Shown here piece by piece: positions 53,979-64,000 of a DNA stretch of 64,000 nt. Within the stretch, counting starts at the first letter, position 1. Each line of letters begins with the position of its first letter. The notes beneath the pieces are model-generated. The model made no database searches. It was not told the origin of the DNA and was given only the letters and a program-made list of their open reading frames with translations. Made by a program: the position numbers and the translations under genes. Where the stretch lies: assembly GCA_039545355.1 (NCBI GenBank), contig BCJJ01000025.1, positions 460,820-524,819 of the forward strand. The letters are read 5' to 3'. This DNA is from Trichosporon coremiiforme (lineage: Eukaryota > Basidiomycota > Tremellomycetes > Trichosporonales > Trichosporonaceae).

Positions 53979-54026
53979 GGGTTAGGCCGCCAGCCTCTCA
54001 CGATGCACGCTGGCGGCCTTAAACCC
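53979..54026. repeat. Large perfect-arm hairpin
   Basis: AGGCCGCCAGC at 53984-53994 pairs without mismatch with GCTGGCGGCCT at 54009-54019 around a 14-base loop. Flanking GGGTT and AACCC extend the stem after a small bulge. Confidence 0.75.
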
Positions 54027-54244
54027 TCGCCCCAGCTTCAGCATTATTAAGAGCACGATCTCCGAGCTAGTCCAGTTACATGCTGCGCACTCCGTATGGC
54101 AACTGCCTCATGTGATGGGGTAGGTCAGTGATCAGTGAAGTCATAGCCGGACTCTCCAGCCGATACCAATGCGAAGGAGCATTGAAACCGCTGTTGCACG
54201 AACGGGGCACCCCGTGATCGACGAGAACGCAGAGAACGATCTTA

Positions 54245-54269
54245 CACTGCATGCACTGCATGCACTGCA
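54245..54269. repeat. Tandem 9-mer
   Basis: CACTGCATG twice, then CACTGCA. Confidence 0.9.
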
Positions 54270-54859
54270 GAAGCGCAGAAGACTTGCATTGCTTACAGTG
54301 CTCGACTAGTCAGTCTGTCGATAAGTCTAGGCCACAGCTAGAGCAGAGGGCGAAAGCCCCCTGGCATGCCTAGCACCTGCCAGTTTCAGCATGATTTCAA
54401 GCGGAGGCGACACATGTCCGACGCCATGCGCGTCATGAATCGTTAGCTCGGTCCCGTGCAGCCGCCGTCGTTCGTCTCGGGGCGACAAGATGACTACTAG
54501 ACTGACGCAGTGCACAAAGCCACAAAGCGAACAGTCGCGAGCGACGATAACGCCGTTGCGTGCACTGCGAGAGCCGCCTACCCACGTGGAGGACCCTGAA
54601 TCTCTGACGTTGCACTTTCTCTTGCTCCCACCTACAGGTATACCCATTGGTCCCCCCCCAAAACACTTCTTCCTTCTTCATCCTTCATCAACAAGGAAAA
54701 AAGCATCAGTCACAGTGAGTGTCCCCCCCAGAGCGTCGCACAGCTTGGTATCCCTTGAGGCTTATAGCTCACCAGCATCGCATTTCTGTATATATCACCG
54801 ACCGCATCCTCTCATCCGCAACTCGCATATCCCCCATTGCATCATCGCACGTTTACGCC

Positions 54860-56042
54860 ATGTCTTTCGCCCGTCGCTTCGTTTCGAACGCCGCCCCCAA
54901 GATGTCGTGAGTATTTCTTTATCTTCCTGTCGGCCTCGGAGTGTCTGTGAGCGTGGACAGCGCTGTCTGTGTCCTGGGTGTGATTTCACCGTGGCGAACG
55001 TGGCTGCTGCGGCCGGATGCCACCCGCCTCGGATGTGTTTACGCCTTCCGGCCAGGCACCACCGTCCACTTTCAGCCACCTCGAGGTCAAGACTTTTCTT
55101 TTTCTTGTCTTATGCATATGCTTACAAAACAGTAACGTGTACTTCGACATCGCTATCAAGTAAGTCGCATTCGATGTCGAATAGGCGTCGAGAACGCCGT
55201 TGGAAGCGAGGAGATCGTTAGAAGGAGCTCCGAAGGTGGCCTGGAAGGCTCGGACCTTCAGCCTACCGGCTCGCACCGGGTTTCGATCCTGGGCTTTCCT
55301 GTCTTCGGGGCCTCTGCTCCTTGCCTCCTGCAAAGCCTCAGAAGTGAACCCCGGGGAGCTAAGCATACCCGCACGGATGCTAGCTGCTGCCTCGTCGAGC
55401 CTCTGTTCGAGCTCGAGCAAGGCGCTGCCGGATCTTCGTTGCTTGGGAGTTCACTTCTGGGGCCTTGACTTTCTCGCCCCGGCAGATTAAAGCTAACCTT
55501 TCAGCAACCAGCCCGCGGGCCGCATCACCTTCAAGCTCTTTGACGACGTCGTCCCCAAGACCGCCACCAACTTCCGTGCTCTCTGCACTGGCGAGAAGGG
55601 CTTCGGCTACGCCGGCTCTGGCTTCCACCGTGTTATCCCTGTGAGTAGGCAGGCGTGTTGTTGATTCGCGACGCACGGTTCACCTGGAACTTCTCTGTAG
55701 GCTGTGAACTGACATTGTCAGGACTTCATGCTCCAGGGTGGTGACTTCACCCGCCACAACGGTACCGGCGGCAAGTCCATCTACGGTGAGAAGTTCGCCG
55801 ACGAGAACTTCAAGCTCCGCCACGACCGCCCCTTCCTCCTCTCCATGGCCAACGCNGGNCCCAACACCAACGGCTCGCAGTTCTTCATCACCACCGTNGT
55901 CACCTCGTGGCTCGACGGCAAGCACGTCGTCTTCGGTGAGGTCACCGAGGGCCAGGACCTCGTCAAGAAGATCGAGTCCCTCGGCTCGCAGTCCGGCAAG
56001 CCCAAGGCCGACATCAAGATCGCCGCCTCCGGCACCTGCTAA
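54860..56042 (+). CDS. CPR1: Cyclophilin A (peptidyl-prolyl cis-trans isomerase)
   Basis: Four exons (54860-54906, 55133-55159, 55505-55640, 55722-56042) give 176 residues. The protein catalyses prolyl isomerisation and is the cyclosporin A target. Seen: [34 protein letters not shown] with the catalytic Arg, NGSQFFITT, and the drug-contact Trp in [13 protein letters not shown]. Exon 2 is only 27 bases. The first ATG adds a basic, Ser/Ala-containing leader, [14 protein letters not shown], before a second ATG at 54902 that gives the usual cytosolic start. Three ambiguous bases (55856, 55859, 55898) all fall at third codon positions of Ala, Gly and Val. The introns of 226 and 345 bases are long for this region. 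Confidence 0.96.
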
Positions 56043-56375
56043 GCGTGCCCTTCTGAGGTGCTAGATAGTTTTGAGTCGTTTGTAGTTACAGCCTCCAGAC
56101 TGTCTGCGTGATCTTTGAAAGAAGACATGAAAAGCCGAAGTAAATGAATAAAGTAAACGAGGTGCTTTCTTGTTGCAGGACGCTTGCTGCAGAGGTGGTT
56201 GTTGACAGAGTTGGTGGATAGAGGTTGCGCCAGATAAGGCTACGGTGACGTCGGTGCCTTGCGTACGCTTTCACGAATCCGACCTTGACGGCCTCCACCT
56301 CAGGTGTTGTCGTGTCGGCACCATCCACACCACCACTTGATACACTCAACCCCACGCACAGCGACACCTCTGGCC
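56043..56375. other. Short intergenic region, CPR1 to VPS45
   Basis: 333 bases with the cyclophilin 3' UTR and the VPS45 promoter in tandem orientation. No further feature is seen. Confidence 0.5.
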
Positions 56376-58640
56376 ATGGACGTCCTCAAGGCCGTGCAGA
56401 CCTACGTGATCAAGATGATCACGGAGGTGCCTGGCATGAAGGTGCTGCTGCTTGATGCCCACACGGTATGGCTGAATCTGAGAGTCCATAGCTGACCCAC
56501 AGACACCGATCGTTTCGCTGGTCACGACGCAGACGGAACTGTTGGCCCACGAGGTGTACCTCACGGATAGGATAGACAAGTGAGCTTCTTCTTCTGCCTC
56601 CTCAATAGCTGACATTCAGTGTGTCGCGAGAGTCGCTGAGCCACCTGAACTGCGTCGCGTTCCTGTCGCCGACAGAACAGTCGGTCCAGTGGGTGAAGCA
56701 GGAGCTCCAGAAACCGAAGTACGGGGGATATTGGCTATGTAAGCTCCCGTGATCTGGGTGATTAGCTGACCGGTGCAGACTTCTCTAATGTGCTCACGAA
56801 GGGGCAAATCGAGGAGATGGCGAGCGTCGACGAGTTCGAGGTTGTCAAGGAGGTCCAAGTGAGCTTCGGATTTGAACTGGAAGCTGACAGCAGGAATACT
56901 TCGCGGACTACCTGGCGCAGTACCCTTCTCTGTTCACGTTGACGCCGGCGGCACTCGACGACGGCGGCGCCGGTCCCTCACATGTAAGCTTGGTGGAAAT
57001 CGCCTAGCTGACGCCAGCCTCCAATCTACCTCCCGTCACCTGACAACATCCCGGATCCGGTATTGGAGACACACCAGCGAGCGATTCTCGCGTGTCTCTT
57101 GTCGCTGAAGAAACGCCCCGTGATTCGGTGGGAGCGCATGAGTGCTGCTGGGCGGAAGCTCGCTCAGTCGCTGCACAACGCGATCCAGACACCGCCGTAC
57201 CGGGATCTGTTCGAGTTCCGGACGAACGCAGGACCGGCGCCGCTGCTCCTGATCCTGGATCGGCGGAATGACCCGGTCACGCCGCTCCTCAGCCAGTGGA
57301 CGTACGAGGCGATGGTGCACGAGCTGCTGGGCATCGTGAACGGGCGCGTGCACGTGCCGGGCGAGGAGAAGCTGGAGCTGCGCGACCTCGTGCTGTCGGC
57401 GAGCAGCGACCCATTCTTCTCCGCGCACCTGTTCGAGAACTTTGGCGACCTCGGCGCCTCCCTCTCGCAGTACGTTACGGATTACTCCGCCAAGACGTCG
57501 AGCATGGGCGCGGCGGGCCAGGCGGCGAACCGCATCGACACGATCGCAGACATGAAGCGCTTCGTCGAGGAGTACCCCGAGTTCAAGCGGCTGGGCGGCA
57601 ACGTGAGCAAGCACGTCGCGCTCGTCGGCGAGCTCTCGCGCGTGATTGAGCGTGACGACCTGCTCAACATCAGCGAGGTCGAGCAGTCTCTCGCCTCGCA
57701 GGAATCCCACGCCGCCGACCTCCGCAGCGTGCAGCAGCTCATCGCGTCCCCCAAGACGCCGGCGGCCAACAAGCTCCGCCTCGCGATCCTCTACGCGCTG
57801 CGATACCAGAAGTTTGCGGGAAATGCGATCGCCTCAGTCGTCGACGCGCTTCTTGCCGCAGGCGTGCCCGCCGAGCGCGCACGCCTGGTGTACGTCATGC
57901 TGAACATTGCCGGCGCGGATGAACGGCAGGATGACCTGTTCATGAACGAGAACCTGTTCAGTCGCGGCAAGAGCGCGCTGAAGGGCCTTAAAGGCGTCGA
58001 GAATGTGTACACGCAGCACACACCTCATCTCGCCGAAACCCTCGATCTGCTGCTGAAGGGTCGGCTGCGCGAGTCGTCCTACCCCTTCGTCGAGGGCGTT
58101 GAGGCGGCACGCACCCAGCGACCGCAGGATATCATCCTCTTCATCCTGGGTGGCGCAACGTATGAGGAGAGCCGGACTGTGGCGTTGCTGAACCAGCGTC
58201 TGGCCGGCGACGCTGGCGGTCCTGGCGGCACACGCATCCTGCTCGGCGGAAGCTGCGTGCACAACAGCGAGAGCTTCCTCGAGATGATTGCGAATGCGGC
58301 CACGACATGGCCAGAGACGGTGTACCAGCCCCCGCCTAACCTGGGCGTGCCAAGCAGCCACAACAGCCTCGCGTCCACGCCTACCCCGGCGGCGGGCGGT
58401 GCGGCTGCGCCGATGCCGGGAGGACCAAGCATCAACCTCCGCGCGGGAGGGTATGAGCTCTCCGTCGGCGGTGCGGGCGGTACGGGCCTTTTCAGGAGTA
58501 GGGACAACGATGTCAACCTCCAGCTGCAGGGGATTGCGCAGGTCGGAGAGGGTATTCGTGATGGTGCGGGACGGCTGTGGGGTAACGTCAGGCAGAGGAT
58601 GGAGGAGCGCGTCAGCCGCGTCGGTACCCCGCCAGTGTAA
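56376..58640 (+). CDS. VPS45: Sec1/Munc18-family protein VPS45
   Basis: Six exons (56376-56465, 56503-56579, 56620-56738, 56779-56858, 56894-56983, 57018-58640) give 692 residues. Vps45 binds the Tlg2 syntaxin and promotes SNARE assembly between trans-Golgi and endosome. The start MDVLKAVQTYVIKMITE with PGMKVLLLDAHTTPIVSLV is the family start. Later come QTELLAHEVYLTDRID, LLLILDRRNDPVTPLLSQWTY, MKRFVEEYPEFKRLGGNVSKH and IILFILGGATYEESRTV. The five 5' introns are all 35-41 bases with CTGAC branch sites; all coding phases agree. The C-terminal ~110 residues after the Sec1 domain are an extra Gly/Pro/Ala-rich tail not found in yeast Vps45 (577 residues), ending RMEERVSRVGTPPV. Confidence 0.95.
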
Positions 58641-58765
58641 CGGCGCCGTGGACGAAGTGAGCGCGCGAGTGCGGTGAGCTGCACGCAGATAGAACGATAG
58701 TCATCCCCTTATGATACATCTAAATTTCTGTCCAAATACAACAAGGCTGAAACTAGCTCGTGAGC

Positions 58766-61479
58766 TCAGAGGAAATGATACACCTCGACGCCATCTTTCT
58801 CCTCGACCACGTACTTCTCTTTCTTCTGCTTTCTTGGCTTCGACGACTTCGCTTTCGATGCAGACGCGGCGCCGACCTTGGCCGTCGGTTTGAAGAAGCC
58901 CTGCAGGAGCGTCTGCTGTTCCACGGGCGGGGCGGAAGCTACGAGAGGTGTCGTCTTCTTCGCCTTCGGAGGCGATTTAGGCTTGGATGGTGACTTGGGA
59001 GCTGCTGTGCCTCGGCTTCGCGGCTTTGCAACTGTACTGGTCGACTTTAGGGCGCGAGCTGCGCGGACTTTCGATACGGATGCCGAGCGAGTAGTCCTGC
59101 TGGGCGCCTCCTTGCGCAGCATGGGGAAGACGGCCTCGTCGTCCGAGTCAGACAGCGATATCGGGTCGTCCTTCGTGCCAACTCCGGCAGAACCTGCGCG
59201 CGTAAAACTAGCAGCGCTGCGTTTCGGCACGGATGTCGTGGATCGCAATGAGATGTTCTTAGAGCCCGCGCGGCGGCCGCGCTTGCTTGGTGATACGGGG
59301 GCGACGCCCAAATGTACTGCAAGCGGCTCGATGAGGACGACCGAGTCGTCGTGATCCGACTCTGGCTCCTGCGCCGGTCTCCGCACCAGCTCTTCCTCTG
59401 GCTCCGAGCATTCGCTGTCCGAAAAGAATAGATGGGGTTGGTCGAAACGTCGAGGTAAGGGCGGAGGCGACGGCGACAGTGACGTTTCGACCGGCGGCGG
59501 AGACGGTGATGTTGGTACAGGCGAGGGTTCTGATCGTCTCCGAGGAGGCGGTGGTGACTCGGAAAAGATCGAGGGCACGGGGGACGAGGCGATCTCGACG
59601 GGAGTTGAGGCAACATGTATCGGCGGAGAGTTGGACCTGGGTTCTAATACGGTCTGTGACAACGCCACCTGCGACGGCGGCAGCTGTGTCATGAAGTCGC
59701 GGATGCTCATACTGCCCGTCTCCTTCGCAGCATTTGCCTTCGCCTTGGACTTCGGCTTCAGCTTGCTCTTCTTCGACTTCGCGGCTGCGCGCTCCGCCTT
59801 CTCCTTCTCGTAGTCATCGAGTGCCGACTGCCAAGCCCTCTTCACGAGGTACTCGGGCAACTTGATGCGCGACGTCTCGACGACCGGCTGAGCAGCAGTC
59901 TGCCGCACAACTTCGACCAGTCCTAGTTCGCGTCTCACTTCTGGTGGGAGCGTGCTCGGATCTGGTCGTGAGCCGACCATGACGGAGCGGCAGTAACTGG
60001 CATAGGTTGACCAGCAGCAGTCGACGACAACGTCCCTGTGTCCGGCGTCGAGCTTCGACGGCTTCACATCGTGCACTCTCACAACGGCCGACTCGGAGAG
60101 CGCCTCGGACGTGAGGGCGGATGTTACGACACTTGCGGAGAAGACGGAGTGATTCGCACCGAACTTCTTCACGACTAAGTCTGGGGTGCCCCACTCAAAG
60201 AACTGTTCGCACGCCTGTGCCGCACCCGCCACGCTCCCTCGCCCCTGGGCTGCAGCATCCCACTCGTCTAACCGCCGCCACTTGTGCCCTTGCTCCTCCG
60301 GAGGGGTGACTGTCGGTTTTAGATACTCCTTCAGAGGCAGTTGCTCCAGGAGCGTCTTCTCATCGATGGCGGCGAGCTTCTCGGCGAGGACCTTGAGCTT
60401 CCGACCGATGTATCCCGATACGTCATGCCGGAGCTCTTCCACTAGCTCTTCTCGCCACTTTGGTAGCTGCCTTGAAAAGCGGTCCGGATCGTCGAGGTAG
60501 TGCCCGAGCGGCCTGCTGTGCCCCGCTCTTGCCAGTGCCATAGAGATCGTCGGACCTGGAGTAAGTTGAAACGCAATCAATCGCTTCGCAACTCACCGAC
60601 ATTCGCAATACCCTGTGGCTGGTAGTCTCCGCCGGACAGCAGAGCAAGTAGTACCATCGCAAGGTGACAATCCCCTTCCGTCTGCAGCGTCGATTCCTCA
60701 GAGGTCAGGTGTCGCACTACGTCTTCTATGCGGTAGAGGACGTAGTCTCTTGCGTACACGTCTTTCGAGGTCCCCTGGTTACTCGCTGCCGCCTTAGAGC
60801 CAGACAGCTCGGGAGAGTTACTGCAGTTTAGGCCAAGAAGCTGACGCTAGACGTACTTTCTAAGAACTGCGCGGGCGCCGAAGATGAAGGCGTCGGCGTC
60901 ATCTGACAATATAGCATCGACCCTTCCGGCTCTGTTGAGAACAGCAAGCTCCGCTTCGGCTTCTCCGGGGGCCTGGTCAGGTCAGTCTCCCTCAAGCATA
61001 CGAACCCACCTGCAGCCACGGTATACCCCACTTGTCCAACAACGCCTTGAACTTCTTCGAATCCTCGTCGTTGGTCCCGAACTGTCCCCCTACCCTGTTA
61101 CCTCGTTTTAACGTAGGGCGTCTGGGGCCGTCTGAGGTGAGCTGCAGGACAGATCATAACACGCACCGAAGACGAAGACCGGGCTGACAGGATGTTGGAG
61201 CAATGCCAATATACGGTAGAACACGGTCCTCAGGGAAGGGTTCTGGCCACCCTTGACATCTCTGGCGTGGAAGATCCACAAGCTGGAGCAGGTCAGCAAG
61301 AATCTACTGCAATTCTCCCACCTGGCATCAATGCCAAGCTTGAACGTCCCTCGTCCTGACACAACAGCCTCGCGCGCCAGCGCTGCAAGCGTCATCCGAA
61401 CACCTGCTGGGCGGATAAGCTGCTGTTAGCAAGTAAAGAGACTTTATATACGTACGTCCCAGAGGCCTTTGACACCCAT
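58766..61479 (-). CDS. YEN1: GEN1/YEN1-type Holliday-junction endonuclease (XPG/Rad2 family)
   Basis: Seven exons (61479-61456, 61422-61322, 61282-61167, 61131-61010, 60972-60857, 60820-60597, 60555-58766) give about 830 residues. The XPG N-domain starts MGVKGLWD; KWGIPWLQAPGEAEAELA and AILSDDADAFIFGA carry the metal-binding Glu and Asp residues; LLSGGDYQPQGIANVG is the helix-hairpin region with its Asp. The single compact nuclease core without the long XPG spacer fits GEN1/Yen1 rather than Rad2 or Fen1. After residue ~470 the protein is disordered, with Lys-rich nuclear-type signals (AKSKKSKLKPKSKAK), many SP sites, and a repeated SKPKSPPKAKKT segment. The C-terminal TLLQGFFKPTAK resembles a PIP-like or QxxLxxFF box. 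The first acceptor is CAGCAG, so one Gln is optional. Expected role: resolving recombination intermediates late in the cell cycle. Confidence 0.9.
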
Positions 61480-61897
61480 GTCTCCGTTGTCGGCGTCGAG
61501 CGGATAAAGTTAACGGGTTGTTGACATCTTCCTCGGACTGCCTCCACCGAAGGCAGTTGACTAACGCACCTCCACCGGCTGGCTGATGGGAGAAAGCTCC
61601 CGACGCATGCCTTGAATCGCAGTTGCCATTCCTTCATCTTCAGAGCTTATACATGCACAGCGCTGCCAGGAGATGCCTGTCGACTGATCTGAAAGGACTC
61701 CGCTGCATACATTGCTTGCTTATGGCTGGTGAACCAGGACAATTCTAAGACCTGGTGGACGGCCGGAGCACTAATGTTTCGTCACGTGATCGGCCCTGGT
61801 CATCTCGAGATTTTGAAAGTTGGGCGATCGGCGGGTCCTTAGACGCAACAACACAATCCTCACTCACCCGCGACTGATCCGGCCCGACTGCCTCAAG
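61480..61897. promoter_or_regulatory. Divergent promoter, YEN1 / RPA49
   Basis: 418 bases between two divergent start codons. I see no unmistakable TATA box. Confidence 0.45.
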
Positions 61898-63505
61898 ATG
61901 GCTTCGCAAGAGAGCAAGAAGAGCAAAAAGAGGAAGTCCGTCGGAGGTTCCTCGTCAGACATCACTGTCTCCATGGAGGACAGCACGGGTGTTGGACCTG
62001 CCTTCGGTGAGCATGGCTCGTGTGCGCTGTCGCTAACAACAGTCAACTTCCCTGCTGTGCGCCCGAGCAAGAACACGCCTTTCGACATCTACTCCAGAGA
62101 TGACGATCCGTCATCGTCTGCTATCACGAAGCAGCACACCCTGATCGCTGGCGAGACCGAGGATGTCGAATACTTCTCCACGAACCGGGATCGGTACCAG
62201 GCCGGTGAAGGTCACGACTGCCAGTGAGTCCAAACAGCGTTTATTTGCCGGGTGCACTAATGCTTTACAGGTATGTTCCTGCGGTCTATGACCCTTCGAC
62301 CAAGACGCTGCACGTCCATCCCACCACGCCCCTCTACCTCCTTGCTCATCGTGTGAAGCGCATGCGCGAGGCGCCTCTGTCGGAGACGCAGAGGTCAGAG
62401 CTGTGGAAGCAGAGGCGAAACGACCTTGGAGAGACATTCGGTACGCGCAAGGCCAAGTCGCAGATCAAGGCCGAGGAGAGGAACAAGGTCGACGCCAACG
62501 CTATGCAGGGCGTTAAGGCGCGACTCATGGAGAGCATCGGTGTTCTGGATTCGAAGGATGATGGTGAGATAGCGAATACAGGCAATCAACTGACCTCAGC
62601 TGCGACTGCCCCATCGGAGCTTATCCCCGTTCCCGACCTGGAGACCAAGGATGTCACGAAGGCGTACCCGCGGGAGTCGATTATTCCGGACAACCAGTGG
62701 GCCTCGATCGACGTCCGACCGCTTATTACCGCCGAGGACAGGGAGCGTGTCAAGCTGCTGCCGTACGCGCGCAGCCGCTGGGTCGAGGACAAGCTGCGGT
62801 ACGCTGTGCACATGCAGAGCTCGTCGGCGAAGAAGCACAACCTCAAGATGCTGTACTACCTCGCGTGCCTGCTGTCGTTCTACAAGTTCGCTGGTGGCCT
62901 GCACAAGTTGAACGCCACGGAGCTGCCTGCCAAGTTCCCGGGCGTGCCTGCCCAGATCCTGAACGGCATGCTGACCACGTTCGCTGAGCAGGACGGCAAG
63001 AAGTTCAAGGTCACGGAGAAGACGGGAACGAAGCTGTTCGCGTGGATTTGTGTGTGCTTCTTGGCGCTGAACGGATGGACTATCGAGGTCGAGCGCGTCG
63101 CGCGCGAGCTTGCCAAGGAGACACCCAAGTGAGTATGTCCGCGAGGCGGTCATCGGCGATTGATATGGCTCCTCTTACGGCCATGTGAACCCGCATGGTG
63201 CCGTCGGTTTGGGGCGCAGCAGACGGCAGGTAGCCCAGGAACCGATCGAGGCTCAGTCAACCGCGGTCTCCAGACCTCTTGGACGACCGCCTCGCGCTCT
63301 TTTGTCCGCAGTGAGCATTGTGCTGACGATTTCCAGGGTTGTGGACATGTTCAAGTCGCTCGGATGCAACGTCGACCTGCCGACTCCGGCTGAGCGCGAG
63401 AAGATGGGCATCAAGGCCGCCGACGCCAACAAGTTCCGCAAGGCTACGCTCAAGGCGCCCCTCAAATTCCCCAAGACCAAGCGCAGGGGTCCCGCCAAGC
63501 GATAA
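61898..63505 (+). CDS. RPA49: DNA-directed RNA polymerase I subunit A49
   Basis: Five exons (61898-62006, 62043-62223, 62271-62563, 62600-63128, 63337-63505) give 426 residues. A49 with A34.5 forms the TFIIF-like part of Pol I and its C-domain acts like TFIIE. The N-terminal dimerisation part has FPAVRPSKNTPFDIYSRD and CQYVPAVYDPSTKTLHVHP. The linker carries LGETFGTRKAKSQIKAEERNKV, and the tandem winged-helix part has PYARSRWVEDKLRY, LKMLYYLACLLSFYKF and KLFAWICVCFLALNGW. The end is very basic (FPKTKRRGPAKR). Two of the 36-base introns (62007-62042, 62564-62599) are multiples of three without stop codons, so unspliced transcripts would remain open; the splice model gives the conserved PAFVNFPAVRP and DDAATAPSEL. 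The last intron is 208 bases. Confidence 0.93.
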
Positions 63506-63838
63506 GCATCTCACCCCGATCCACCACCCATCACCCTGTCGCTCATCCCTCGGCTTACAGAGGGGCCAGCGACCTGCCTACCCAATTCATGACTCGGCCT
63601 CGGAACACCCGGACCGCGTCCATTCTGTACTCATCCCATGCAACCGGTTCATTAGAGCAGCGCACTGACTCCAGACACGCAGACAAGATCAACAATTGTA
63701 AGCTGACTATAGACTACAAGCGATTTTCAACGTTTTCGGCTTTCTGCGGGGCAGGCACAAGAACAAAAGACAATGTTTGATGGACAAGACGGAGATCCAG
63801 AAATTCGGAGGCCGGTGACAAGCGACTAGGTCTCGCGC
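63506..63838. other. 3' intergenic region after RPA49
   Basis: RPA49 3' UTR and the probable 3' UTR of a converging gene; no other feature is seen. Confidence 0.5.
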
Positions 63839-64000
63839 TCAGCGTGAAGAGGACCTGGGCGGCCCGCGGGGCGTGATGGAGCGCGGCGGGCGGGTCGCAT
63901 AGGCAATGGGGTGGCGGTCGGCGCTCCGGTAGTCGAGCCTTGGGTCCCAGTGGCCGACAGGGGCATGGGCAACGGGGCGAGCCTCCCGCTCAGCGTAGCG
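63839..64000 (-). CDS. Probable 3' end of a minus-strand gene (partial)
   Basis: The last 160 bases read open on the minus strand in two frames. One ends at TGA (63839-63841) and gives an Arg/Pro/Tyr/His-rich tail with HWDPRLDYRSADRHPIAYA; the other ends at TAG (63826-63828) and is Pro/Thr-rich. The GC rise and Pro/Arg content are typical of fungal C-terminal tails, but the family cannot be told and the frame is a guess. Confidence 0.4.
   Translation of the reverse strand, partial: RYAEREARPVAHAPVGHWDPRLDYRSADRHPIAYATRPPRSITPRGPPRSSSR

Larger units (their letters stand above)
53333..54859. other. Intergenic region
   Basis: About 1.5 kb holding a strong hairpin (53979-54026), a tandem 9-mer (54245-54269), and, from about 54640, the cyclophilin promoter and pyrimidine-rich leader. 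No protein gene is supported. Confidence 0.5.

Noticed and set aside
55220..55320. tRNA-like text in cyclophilin intron 2 (GGGTTTCGATCC)
   Set aside because: The T-loop register is wrong by one base, and no acceptor or D-arm can be paired around it.
1..64000. CRISPR arrays, rRNA genes, intact transposons
   Set aside because: None seen: no spaced direct repeats, no conserved rRNA text, and no transposase or reverse-transcriptase motifs on either strand.

Overview
The window looks like nuclear DNA of a basidiomycete yeast, most likely a tremellomycete near Trichosporonales or Cryptococcus. Evidence: GC-rich codon use, many short spliceosomal introns (mostly 33-63 bases) with GTGAGT/GTAAGT donors and a CTAAC or CTGAC branch site within about 10 bases of the acceptor, a GT90/CAP10-type capsule glycosyltransferase, and tremellomycete-like versions of COG5, NPL4, VPS45 and STE7. 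Genus is inference. I rebuilt gene models by splicing and checking phase. There are 18 recognisable or well-supported protein genes, one likely gene fragment at the right edge and two intron-bearing tRNA genes.

Layout. 1-893: 3' end of a glycerol-3-phosphate acyltransferase. 1177-4173 (-): COG5. 4898-6871 (-): STE7-type MAP kinase kinase. 9143-12695 (+): large disordered Ser-rich protein. 14519-15709 (-) and 18667-19839 (+): glycerol-3-phosphate phosphatase and NAD-glycerol-3-phosphate dehydrogenase, divergent about a 3-kb spacer. 21569-24670 (+): RGG-rich protein of unknown role. 24864-27076 (-): NPL4. 27426-28472 (+): LENG1/CIR_N-like protein. 29098-29806 (-): small His-rich protein. 29807-35339: gene-poor stretch. 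35340-37435 (+): aquaporin with long introns. 38871-38956 (-): tRNA-Val. 39154-41782 (+): F-box-like protein with a Gln-rich tail. 42043-44154 (-): GT90 glycosyltransferase. 46133-47967 (-): kynureninase, divergent from 48862-50654 (+): porphobilinogen deaminase. 50839-52490 (-): GIT1-family glycerophosphodiester permease with an apparent frameshift. 53227-53332 (-): tRNA-Leu. 54860-56042 (+): cyclophilin A. 56376-58640 (+): VPS45. 58766-61479 (-): GEN1/YEN1-type nuclease. 61898-63505 (+): RNA polymerase I subunit A49. 63839-64000 (-): probable 3' end of a further gene.

Themes. Five of the genes make, use, import or respond to glycerol 3-phosphate or glycerol and water: the acyltransferase, GPP, GPD, the aquaporin and the GIT1-like permease. 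The GPP-GPD pair, two consecutive steps of glycerol synthesis sharing one upstream region, is the clearest functional linkage. Other points of interest are a possible dual-targeted cyclophilin, an aquaporin with an unusual selectivity filter, a small His-rich protein, and several coding ends that look broken or open to recoding. I found no CRISPR array, no rRNA and no intact transposon.
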